Shown: piece after piece, positions 21,849 to 27,847 of the stretch
Position numbering within the stretch: position 1 is the first letter of the stretch
Layout: the number at the start of each line of letters is the position of its first letter
Source of the DNA: a virus
Length of the DNA: 27,985 nucleotides
Direction: 5' to 3' (one strand)
Virus record (IMG/VR): IMGVR_UViG_3300009183_000300
Location: 1 to 27,985 of that record
The notes under the pieces: generated by a model
Told to the model about the DNA's origin: nothing
Database searches by the model: none
The model's input: only the letters and a program-made list of their open reading frames with translations
Position numbers and translations under genes: made by a program

Positions 21849-22049
21849 TTATGATGCGCTCTTATCCCTATGTAATGCTTTAACTGCTAGGGCTAAGCCG
21901 TCATTAACACCATCAAGATACTCGCTAGTACTTTCAACTTTAAGTTCTGTAATCTTTTGAACTAACTTTTTAATTTCATTATCAATTGCAAAGACAACAA
22001 ACTGACGAATCTCTTGTGTCATATCATCTTCTTCTTCTCTAAGCATCAT
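21849..22049 (-). CDS. hypothetical helical protein (66 aa)
   Basis: A short acidic-start protein (MMLREEEDD) with a heptad-like helix (EIRQFVVFAIDNEIKKLVQKITELKVE), likely a coiled coil. ATG 22049 overlaps the helicase stop as ATGA. An in-frame ATG at 22022 (MTQEIRQF), behind a GAAGAAGAAG run, is an alternative start. Function unknown. Confidence 0.55.
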   Translation of the reverse strand: MMLREEEDDMTQEIRQFVVFAIDNEIKKLVQKITELKVESTSEYLDGVNDGLALAVKALHRDKSAS

Positions 22050-22831
22050 CCACCGTTCTCTGGTATATCGTCCATAAACATATACTCAGGGTTAAATGCC
22101 AGCCAACACATTAGGTTAGCGTTAGCATCAGCCCTTCCGTATCTATTCTTCACAGGTGAGACAGCCATTGAGGTTCCCACTACTCCTAGTGTACAGATAA
22201 GTGCAGGAATTTGCGCGACCTTACCCTGTAATGCAGAACGTGGCTGAGTTGGATTACCCATCACCGCTTCAGAGGTATGATGCAAGACAATGATTGCTGC
22301 ATTTGTAAGACGGGCTAGGTACTTTAACTCTTTCATTATTGCACGCATTGAGGCAAACTCTTCGCCACCATCAGTGGCTATGTCCATCAGGTTGTCAATA
22401 AAGATTGCCTGAGGTGGACAACCCCATAGTTCCTCAAAGGCTTCGACCTCTTCGTTAATATCCAACAGAGTCGGACTGGATTCAAATGACCACACAATGT
22501 GGGCTGACTTCTGAAGCACAGCCTTAGCCCAGTTGGTGTCCTTGTCCATCAGGTACTCAACATCAGTTTGGTTCTTGCCACTAATCATTGACGCAAGGCG
22601 CATAGCCATAGTGTGTGAGTTGGTATCTGCTGATACATACAGGGTAGGTACTTGCATCTTTAGGGCTAGTGCTAATGCCAGAGTGGACTTGCCTACCCCT
22701 GGGACACCAGCAAACATTGAGACTTCTGCACGTCGGCAAACAATTTTGTTTGTATTAAATGTTTTGAATACTGCGGGTAAAGGTTCACCACCTATGTCGG
22801 AACGTCCAACACTTCTTACTAATGTTCTCAC
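22046..22831 (-). CDS. RecA-fold replicative helicase/ATPase (RepA/DnaB-like, 261 aa)
   Basis: Walker A AGVPGVGKST (41-50) and Walker B AIFIDNLMD (142-150), with a following AIIVLHHTSE sensor strand and a LQGKVAQIPAL segment, define a RecA-like core of the RepA/DnaB-helicase type found in phages without a DnaB N-terminal domain. It likely unwinds DNA at the fork together with the primase encoded downstream. It starts with GTG at 22831, whose start is positioned by the minus-strand start-associated repeat GACAGGAG 6 nt upstream. A 93-nt gap separates it from the upstream gene. Confidence 0.85.
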   Translation of the reverse strand: MRTLVRSVGRSDIGGEPLPAVFKTFNTNKIVCRRAEVSMFAGVPGVGKSTLALALALKMQVPTLYVSADTNSHTMAMRLASMISGKNQTDVEYLMDKDTNWAKAVLQKSAHIVWSFESSPTLLDINEEVEAFEELWGCPPQAIFIDNLMDIATDGGEEFASMRAIMKELKYLARLTNAAIIVLHHTSEAVMGNPTQPRSALQGKVAQIPALICTLGVVGTSMAVSPVKNRYGRADANANLMCWLAFNPEYMFMDDIPENGG

Positions 22832-22851
22832 AGAGAACTCCTGTCTTAAGT
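22832..22851 (-). promoter_or_regulatory. start-associated repeat copy 6 (minus strand)
   Basis: ACTTAAGACAGGAGTTCTCT, read on the minus strand, lies directly before the GTG of the helicase gene, starting 20 nt upstream. It is independent support, on the other operon, for a link between repeat and translation starts. Confidence 0.8.
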
Positions 22852-22924
22852 TGGAAGAGGAACAGTCACCTTCCCCTGAATGACTGCCCCTCCGCCAATT
22901 CCTACTATAGCATTGGCTCTTGTG

Positions 22925-23320
22925 TTAGCCGTTGGTTGGAGCGCATTGCTCCATTCCCTGTGGTTGTGGACATACCCACATTGCGTACTGCTTGCCATTC
23001 TTCTTTGATACTCCCGATAGGAACTTGCGGTTGCCGTGCACGCAGGTCGGTGATGATAGACCCGTAGCGGATGGAGCCGATGTCTGGGCGGGAGCGGAGG
23101 TAGCCCAAGGAGGCGTGTCTACTGTTGAAGTAGTGGTTGCCAAAGGGGCAACGGTGTATGCACCAGCAATCATCTTGCTGGTTGCTGCAATCTGTGTTGA
23201 GTAATCAGTGATGCCCTCTAGCAATACGCTGAGTTCATCTGCTGATTGTGCGCGGATATTAATCAAGTCACCATTCGGAGACTTAACTGATACCTGTAAC
23301 TTCCAGTTTTCTTCTGACAT
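22925..23320 (-). CDS. hypothetical protein with C-terminal zinc ribbon (131 aa)
   Basis: An N-terminal alpha/beta domain (KLQVSVKSPNGDLINIRA...DELSVLLEGI, residues 7-38) is joined by a Thr/Ala/Ser/Pro linker (60-92) to a zinc-binding end: Cys93, His95, Cys117 and Cys126 with KKNGKQYAMWVC. The layout suggests a nucleic-acid-binding protein that helps the adjacent nuclease or helicase, possibly in place of an SSB. ATG 23320 overlaps the nuclease stop (TAATG). Confidence 0.6.
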   Translation of the reverse strand: MSEENWKLQVSVKSPNGDLINIRAQSADELSVLLEGITDYSTQIAATSKMIAGAYTVAPLATTTSTVDTPPWATSAPAQTSAPSATGLSSPTCVHGNRKFLSGVSKKNGKQYAMWVCPQPQGMEQCAPTNG

Positions 23321-23922
23321 TATTTATCCTTCTTCGTAAATTGGCAATGTGCTGTGAGTCCACAGTAATTGCACGATTGTAGGTTCGGTAGAAATATACC
23401 AGCCTTTCGAGCCTTGTCAAAGCCATCGACAAAGTATTCCAGCGTGTCTTTTGTATATCTACTTAGGTCAATCATCTCTCCTGTCCCCGATTCACGAGAC
23501 ATCCAGTAGTTTCCTAGATTGACTTCAACACCTAACATCATCTCAACTCCTACCTTGTAGAAGCCAAGTTGTAAGTCAGATGTTGGTCGTCTTGCTGATG
23601 TCTTAAGGTCGACAATCACAAGTTGTCCGTTAACCTCAAAGATTCTATCAATGAACATCTTCACTGGTATACCAGCAATGTTCGGATTCAACTCTAACTC
23701 AATAGCCTTTGCACCCTGTGGGGTGGTCCAGATTTTCCAGTTAGGGTTGGACTTGCGCCATTGGATATATTGGTCAGTCCAAATGGAACCTTGTTCATAC
23801 CACCACTCCCCATTTTCCTTGCCAGGGTTGGCTTTCGTGGCTCGTCCTGCTACTCGCGCCTTTGTAAAATCAAGTCCATCAATCTCTTTGAGCCACGCAT
23901 CGTGCCAGTATGTGTTAACCAT
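23320..23922 (-). CDS. Cas4/RecB-like nuclease, catalytic half (200 aa)
   Basis: FIDRIF (Asp92), IVDLKTS (Asp105, Lys107) and LQLGFYK (Gln118, Tyr122) are motifs of RecB/Cas4-type PD-(D/E)XK exonucleases, and CNYCGLTAHC supplies Cys184, Cys187 and Cys193 for the Fe-S cluster. The fourth Cys is in the separate upstream ORF. I choose ATG 23922 (MVNTYWHD), which overlaps the stop of that ORF by 8 nt, over a TTG at 23928. Together the two ORFs would make a standard ~260-aa phage Cas4-like exonuclease for recombination or DNA end processing. Confidence 0.85.
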   Translation of the reverse strand: MVNTYWHDAWLKEIDGLDFTKARVAGRATKANPGKENGEWWYEQGSIWTDQYIQWRKSNPNWKIWTTPQGAKAIELELNPNIAGIPVKMFIDRIFEVNGQLVIVDLKTSARRPTSDLQLGFYKVGVEMMLGVEVNLGNYWMSRESGTGEMIDLSRYTKDTLEYFVDGFDKARKAGIFLPNLQSCNYCGLTAHCQFTKKDK

Positions 23923-24103
23923 TTTCAATGTCCCACATTTCTGCTGCTAGGTGGAATGCTCGCCCACCTGCTGACCACACGGATGGTTCTTCTTCTACTT
24001 TGAGCAGTCGACCTAGGTAGTACTGGTAACCACAGGTCAGGTATGTAGTAAAGGCTGAGTAACTGATGTGCTCTGGTAGTTCGTAGGTGTCTAACTTAAT
24101 CAT
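23915..24103 (-). CDS. Cas4/RecB-like nuclease, N-terminal half (62 aa)
   Basis: ISYSAFTTYLTCGYQYYLGRL (13-33) is the start of Cas4/RecB-like nucleases with the first Fe-S Cys (Cys24), and GRAFHLAAEMW (48-57) holds the conserved His51 and Glu55 of motif I. It then stops at IENG. Deleting one A from AAAA at 23922-23925 on the minus strand joins the ORFs as ...EMWDIEMVNTYWHD. On its own this fragment cannot be an active nuclease, so it acts with the next ORF as a split protein, by frameshift, or the split is an assembly artefact. Confidence 0.8.
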   Translation of the reverse strand: MIKLDTYELPEHISYSAFTTYLTCGYQYYLGRLLKVEEEPSVWSAGGRAFHLAAEMWDIENG

Positions 24104-24245
24104 CTAAGTCATCCGTAATTGATAGCAAGTAGTCGACATCATCTTGCAACGCTTCAACTGCTATACGCAATTCGTGAAATGCAACTGATAGTTCAACGAT
24201 TAAATCATCAGCCGTCACATACTCTTGCTTCTTAAAGAAGTTCAT
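24096..24245 (-). CDS. hypothetical acidic helical protein (49 aa)
   Basis: MNFFKKQEYVTADDLIVEL continues as a Leu/Val/Glu-rich helix and ends SITDDLDD. ATG 24245 is preceded on the minus strand by CTAAAGACAGGGGATATA, a degenerate copy of the start-associated repeat. It overlaps the nuclease N-terminal ORF by 8 nt. First gene of the leftward replication operon; function unknown. Confidence 0.6.
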   Translation of the reverse strand: MNFFKKQEYVTADDLIVELSVAFHELRIAVEALQDDVDYLLSITDDLDD

Positions 24246-24264
24246 TATATCCCCTGTCTTTAGT
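24246..24264 (-). promoter_or_regulatory. degenerate start-associated repeat
   Basis: On the minus strand, CTAAAGACAGGGG, with T-to-A change in the CTTAAG core and GGGG in place of GGAG, lies 5-17 nt before ATG 24245. Confidence 0.5.
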
Positions 24265-24318
24265 TAGATAGTCCTCTTTCAGAGGACAGGAGTGACTCAA
24301 TGAAAGAGAACTATCTAA
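24264..24318 (-). promoter_or_regulatory. leader with two mutually exclusive hairpins
   Basis: In the minus-strand leader, TTAGATAGTTCTCTTTC (24318 to 24302) can pair with GAAAGAGGACTATCTAA (24280 to 24264) at 16 of 17 positions, across a 21-nt spacer. Alternatively GTCCTCT (24287-24281) pairs with AGAGGAC (24277-24271) around a 3-nt loop, a perfect 7-bp stem that uses half of the same 3' arm. The two folds exclude each other and lie just before the first gene of the operon and its ribosome site. It looks like an attenuator, riboswitch-like leader or a protein-responsive switch; alternatively, an operator. There is no poly-U tract directly after it, so control of translation is more likely than termination. 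Confidence 0.5.
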
Positions 24319-24333
24319 TATTATTTAGTTGTT

Positions 24334-24360
24334 AATCAGGTTACCCTCGGCAACCTGATT
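24334..24360. repeat. 9-bp stem hairpin upstream of the replication operon
   Basis: AATCAGGTT and AACCTGATT form a perfect 9-bp inverted repeat with a 9-nt loop. No T-run follows on either strand. It may be an operator or RNA processing site. A smaller A-rich-loop hairpin CCAAGA-AAAAA-TCTTGG lies at 24382-24398; the remaining bases to 24476 show nothing else I can support. Confidence 0.45.
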
Positions 24361-24476
24361 TAGGAAATGCCCCCCTACCCCCCAAGAAAAAATCTTGGTT
24401 GGTAGAAGAGATGCTTCCCTCGTGTAACCTTCATTGAGGTTTCGCCCCCACTCTTGCGAGTAGAAAAAGTGTAGCA

Positions 24477-24527
24477 CAAAAACAAAAAGAACCCCACCAC
24501 CTCGGCGTGTTGCCAAGATGATGGGGT
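24477..24527 (-). terminator. strong intrinsic terminator of the late/lysis operon
   Basis: On the minus strand, ACCCCATCATCTTGGC and GCCGAGGTGGTGGGGT form a 16-bp stem with three G-U pairs and a 5-nt loop, followed directly by TCTTTTTGTTTTTG. It lies just after the last lysis gene and thus ends leftward late transcripts before the replication operon. In the other direction a TCTTTTG also follows the stem, so weak bidirectional action is possible. Confidence 0.9.
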
Positions 24528-24549
24528 CTTTTGTTACTTAAGACTTAGG

Positions 24550-24741
24550 TTACTTAGAACCCTTGCCGAACTCAGTTGCCTTAGGGTCTAATGCCTTAAG
24601 CACTGGACCTGCAACCGCTGCTACTGCTGCTGAGAGTAGAGCCTTAGGGCTTGTCTCACCTGCAAGGTAGAGTGCTGTTACGGCAGCGAATGCTGCACGG
24701 AAGTATGTACTTGCGATTGCAATTAATTTATCTTTGTTCAT
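24550..24741 (-). CDS. holin-like small membrane protein (63 aa)
   Basis: MNKDKLIAIASTYFRAAFAAVTALYLAGE contains a first hydrophobic segment. ALLSAAVAAVAGPVLKAL forms a second Ala-rich helix, and the charged end DPKATEFGKGSK is typical of small phage holins or membrane proteins. It is the last lysis gene; AAGGAG lies 6-10 nt upstream of ATG 24741. The terminator and a CTTAAGAC copy (24537) follow it. Confidence 0.65.
   Translation of the reverse strand: MNKDKLIAIASTYFRAAFAAVTALYLAGETSPKALLSAAVAAVAGPVLKALDPKATEFGKGSK
24595..24600. repeat. isolated CTTAAG inside the last lysis gene
   Basis: GCCTTAAGC lacks the GAC/GTC flank found in the early region and is taken as a chance copy. It marks the right boundary of the repeat-rich zone together with the ACTTAAGAC at 24536-24544. 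Confidence 0.4.
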
Positions 24742-24750
24742 TGGTTCTCC

Positions 24751-25263
24751 TTAGGATTTGAAGACAGGCTTGCCAAAGCCAACGACTGTCACTGCTTGTG
24801 ACTTACGTAACTTTGACCCGTTCTTCTTCTTGAATGCACGCACCTTCAGGCAGACTTGCCCTCCGTTGCGCTGGTCACCCTTTTTATCTGGGGCTGTGTT
24901 GCCCTCGATACAGGTAACTGTACCATCACCATTGTCTTTGACGACAATACCGACGTGACTTATTCTATCGACCCCATCGTTCGGGAAGTCGAAGAACACA
25001 ATATCCCCAGGCAGTGGTGTTGCTGTATCACTAGCCAACTCCCACTGACCCTTCTTTTCAAATGCCTTAGCACCTACGACTGTGGATACGCAGTTAGGAA
25101 TCTTTAGCCCTACCTCATTGGCACACCAGTTCACGAATGAACCACACCAAGGGAGGAAGTTAGCCTTTGTGAAGGCTCCATACTTTGTCTCGTTGTCCTT
25201 TGGACCTTCAATAACACCAAGTTCAGTCTTTGCTACTGCAATGAAGTCTGCTCTTTGTCCCAT
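24751..25263 (-). CDS. CHAP-domain endolysin (170 aa)
   Basis: The nucleophile Cys40 lies in FLPWCGSFVNWCANE, with His103 in RISHVGIVV and Glu120/Asn122 in CIEGNT. The PGDIVFFDF strand (85-93) is also characteristic of CHAP amidases/endopeptidases. It would cleave peptidoglycan peptide bonds at the end of infection. There is no separate cell-wall-binding domain: the C-terminal 40 residues are basic (KVRAFKKKNGSKLRKSQ), which may bind the wall electrostatically. ATG 25263 overlaps the stop of the upstream holin-like gene. No signal peptide, so it depends on a holin. Confidence 0.9.
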   Translation of the reverse strand: MGQRADFIAVAKTELGVIEGPKDNETKYGAFTKANFLPWCGSFVNWCANEVGLKIPNCVSTVVGAKAFEKKGQWELASDTATPLPGDIVFFDFPNDGVDRISHVGIVVKDNGDGTVTCIEGNTAPDKKGDQRNGGQVCLKVRAFKKKNGSKLRKSQAVTVVGFGKPVFKS

Positions 25264-25505
25264 TATTCTCCTGCTTTCTTATCAACCTTAGCAAATGCTT
25301 CGTTGATTTCTTCTGCTGATAGGTGTCCGTCTGCTAGGTAGAAGCGGGCAAGGGTTTCAAGTACGCGGGCTGCACCTAGTGCACCTGCTAGTACTCCTGC
25401 TTGCCATACTTCAATGCCTACCAAGGAACCAGCACCAATAACTCCAAGAGATTCTGCTGCGATGACAGCAAAAATCCTCATCATTACACTTTTGAATGTG
25501 TCCAT
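25263..25505 (-). CDS. putative holin (80 aa)
   Basis: MDTFKSVMMRIFAVIAAESLG starts a hydrophobic helix. SLVGIEVWQAGVLAGALGAARVLETLARFYL is the second, and the C-terminus (DGHLSAEEINEAFAKVDKKAGE) is charged and cytoplasmic-like. This pattern and its position just before the endolysin match holins of many actinophages. ATG 25505 overlaps the stop of the next gene upstream. Confidence 0.7.
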   Translation of the reverse strand: MDTFKSVMMRIFAVIAAESLGVIGAGSLVGIEVWQAGVLAGALGAARVLETLARFYLADGHLSAEEINEAFAKVDKKAGE

Positions 25506-25654
25506 TATTCGTCCTTAGGGTTACGTAGTGGGTAAGTAATAGCCCAGCAGACAAGGGTTCCACCAATGGCATAACCAACTACTGTCTTTGCTGAGCCATC
25601 AAGGACAACCCAGGCAATAAACATCCCAAGTAAAGTCCAAAGTTGGTCGACCAT
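25505..25654 (-). CDS. small two-helix membrane protein (49 aa)
   Basis: ATG 25654 opens MVDQLWTLLGMFIAWVVLDG, one hydrophobic helix, then VVGYAIGGTLVCWAITYPL, a second one, and ends RNPKDE. Its stop overlaps the start of the following holin-like gene, so the two are coupled. Possibly an antiholin or second holin; this is inference. Confidence 0.6.
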   Translation of the reverse strand: MVDQLWTLLGMFIAWVVLDGSAKTVVGYAIGGTLVCWAITYPLRNPKDE

Positions 25655-25668
25655 ATCTCTTAATATCT

Positions 25669-27687
25669 TCAATGCTTGCGTCTCCTTACGGCTTTTGATT
25701 CACCAGCAGAGGCTCCGCCTCCACCAGTATGTCCTCCACCAGAGGGGGTTCTGGTAGTGGATGATGCAACTGACGCTGCCATACCTGCTGCATTAACAGC
25801 AGCCTGTGCAGCAATCACAGATGCGACAATAATTTTTTCTGATTCTTCACGTTCTTCTTCTGACATATCAGCACCGATGCTTGCGATAGCAAGCAGGGCT
25901 TGACCTGGGTCATCAAAGATTGCGCTGATAAGTTCAACAGGGTTTTCAAGAACTACCAATGCAGCAGCCACTTCGGCTGTAATGACAACCTCATTACCAT
26001 TTTCATCCTCACGGACTTCAACAGGTGTCTCAGGTGGTAGGTCTTCATAAGTAATACCAGCATCTTGAATTGCTTGTGCAGTTACTGGTGCGCCTTGGGC
26101 TGCTTCAACAATTTGTTCTGCTACGATTTGTCTCTCTTCTGCAGTTGCAGTAGGAGGTGCGACAGGAGGTTCAGGTTGAACAGGAATAACAGGCACTGGC
26201 GCTGGCTCAGGTTCTGGCTGCGGAGCAGGTGGAACAATTTCAGGTTCTGGCTCTGGTTCTGGTTCGGGAGTCGGAGGTAATGGCTCAGGGTCGGGAATTG
26301 CGACGGGCACATCTACGACTGGTGGCTCCTCTGCAGGAGAAGGAGGTTCCTCAACAGGAACTGGAGGTTCTTCTACCGCCACAGGTGGCTCTTCAACAGG
26401 CACTGGAGGCTCCTCAGCGGGTGCTGGAGGCTCTTCTACAGGAGTTGGAGGGACAGGTACAGGCTCAGGTACAGGAACTGGCACTGGTACAGGTTGAGGC
26501 AATGGTTCTGGAACGGGCTGTGGAGCAGGTTCTGGAACTGGCTGCGGTTCAGGTGGAGTTACAGGAATTGGTTCAGGAAGAGGAGTAGGTTGTGGTACAG
26601 GAATTGGTACAGGTTGTGGTGTTGGTGTTGGTTCCACTGTTGGTGGGACTACTGGTATGGGCGTTGGTTCAACAGGAACGGGAACGGGAATAGGAGTAGG
26701 GGATGGCACAGGCAACACAGGGGTACTGGTTGGAGAAGATTCGGGAGTTGGAACGGGCGTTGGTACAGGAGAAGGCTCGACACTTGATGTTGCAGTCGGA
26801 CTTGGACTCGGCACAACTGAGGGTTCAGGACTCGGAGTTGGAGTTGATGAGGGTGAAGCAGAAGGCTCAACTGAGGGAGACGGAACTGGAGATGGCACTG
26901 GACTTGGTGAGGTCGAAGGCGATGGCTCAGGAGTAGGTTCTACTACAACATCTGCTGTTACAACTGGAGCAACATACACACGAGTAAGTCCTGCTTGCTC
27001 TAAAGAAACAACTGTTCCATCTGGCATACGAACACCAGTACGAGTATTTAATCCTGCTTGTACATTTGAAAGATAAGTAATAGTCAATGTGTTATCAGCG
27101 TTGATAGCAGCCGTTACTACAATTGTAGACAAAGGATTAGCACTTGCATTCTGCCCGTAAGGACGCACTGCTAAGTCAACTTGAAATCCTGCTTGACTAG
27201 AAGTAATAATCAAATGCTCATCTGCTGCTCTCCACCCTGCTGGGTATGAGTTAGATGGGTTTGGATTATTAGGGTCAAGAACTACCCAGTCATAAGCATT
27301 AACCGAGATTGATGGTGTATTAGGAAAAGTACTGTAGTTGTTATCTTGTGTACCAAATACAATAGTTGAATTGGTAGTTGCATAGACTGCATTGTATTCA
27401 GTTCCCTGAAAATTAATAGCAGTAGGCAAAGCCACCTGATAAGAGACATCATCTCCACCACAAGTATTTTGTACAAGTACAGGAGTTGATGTTGCCGTTG
27501 ATGTATCAGAACCTGGGACTGCTGTATTAAGTACAGTCGCTGCAGTTGATGCTGCTGCTACTGAATCTGCAGTAGTAACGCAAGCAGCCTGTGACAACAT
27601 AGGAAAAAATAAAGATGTGCCAATAATTAAAGAGAAAGCGGCTAGTCCTCTAGCCTTTTTCACAAAGGAGAATGTAAATTTGGTCAA
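25669..27687 (-). CDS. secreted proline-rich protein (672 aa)
   Basis: A basic start and hydrophobic core (KKARGLAAFSLIIGTSLFFPMLSQA, about residues 10-34) form a Sec signal peptide. Residues ~35-247 are a beta-rich, Thr/Asn/Ser-rich domain of unknown family with two Cys. Residues ~248-515 are a long Pro-x-Pro repeat region, first with Ser/Thr (PSPVPSPVPSPS), then PVPVPEP and PxEEPP blocks. Residues ~516-672 are an Ala/Glu-rich helical domain (AEERQIVAEQIVEAA..., EEEREESEKIIVASVIAAQAA), ending Gly-rich and basic (GGGHTGGGGASAGES..VRRRKH). The long Pro stretch is what wall-spanning surface proteins use to cross a thick envelope. It sits among lysis and tail genes; ATG 27687 lies 38 nt inside the upstream gene. 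Spanin-like, exclusion or surface/virion roles are possible. Confidence 0.8.
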   Translation of the reverse strand: MTKFTFSFVKKARGLAAFSLIIGTSLFFPMLSQAACVTTADSVAAASTAATVLNTAVPGSDTSTATSTPVLVQNTCGGDDVSYQVALPTAINFQGTEYNAVYATTNSTIVFGTQDNNYSTFPNTPSISVNAYDWVVLDPNNPNPSNSYPAGWRAADEHLIITSSQAGFQVDLAVRPYGQNASANPLSTIVVTAAINADNTLTITYLSNVQAGLNTRTGVRMPDGTVVSLEQAGLTRVYVAPVVTADVVVEPTPEPSPSTSPSPVPSPVPSPSVEPSASPSSTPTPSPEPSVVPSPSPTATSSVEPSPVPTPVPTPESSPTSTPVLPVPSPTPIPVPVPVEPTPIPVVPPTVEPTPTPQPVPIPVPQPTPLPEPIPVTPPEPQPVPEPAPQPVPEPLPQPVPVPVPVPEPVPVPPTPVEEPPAPAEEPPVPVEEPPVAVEEPPVPVEEPPSPAEEPPVVDVPVAIPDPEPLPPTPEPEPEPEPEIVPPAPQPEPEPAPVPVIPVQPEPPVAPPTATAEERQIVAEQIVEAAQGAPVTAQAIQDAGITYEDLPPETPVEVREDENGNEVVITAEVAAALVVLENPVELISAIFDDPGQALLAIASIGADMSEEEREESEKIIVASVIAAQAAVNAAGMAASVASSTTRTPSGGGHTGGGGASAGESKAVRRRKH

Positions 27688-27847
27688 CGCGGGCTTCCAA
27701 TCTATTGACTTGGTCTTTGACTGAACTGCCCCCGTTTGTTTTTAATTCAAATAAGTAATGCTTAACCATCCATCGAATTGCTGTCGCAAATGCTGCTATA
27801 ATGGCTGATATAGATACTAATAATGCTGCCCAATCTACCGCGCTCAT
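27650..27847 (-). CDS. membrane-anchored coiled-coil protein (65 aa)
   Basis: MSAVDWAALLVSISAIIAAFATAIRWMV is one transmembrane helix. KHYLFELKTNGGSSVKDQVNRLEARVDQIYILL follows as a short linker and coiled coil. This layout is common in actinophages next to lysis genes. It overlaps the secreted protein start by 38 nt and overlaps the upstream tail-type gene by TAATG. Function unknown. Confidence 0.7.
   Translation of the reverse strand: MSAVDWAALLVSISAIIAAFATAIRWMVKHYLFELKTNGGSSVKDQVNRLEARVDQIYILLCEKG

Noticed and set aside
24325-24516. 63-codon minus-strand frame before the terminator
   Set aside because: It starts inside the terminator stem and covers several hairpins; translation has no recognisable features.
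26150-26945. Repetitive DNA resembling a repeat array or CRISPR
   Set aside because: There are no constant repeats with unique spacers; periodicity comes from Pro codons in the secreted protein.
26065-27076. Several Gly/Val- or Trp/Arg-rich frames opposite the proline-rich gene
   Set aside because: They are the complement of the Pro-x-Pro codons; the real frame has a signal peptide and defined end domains.
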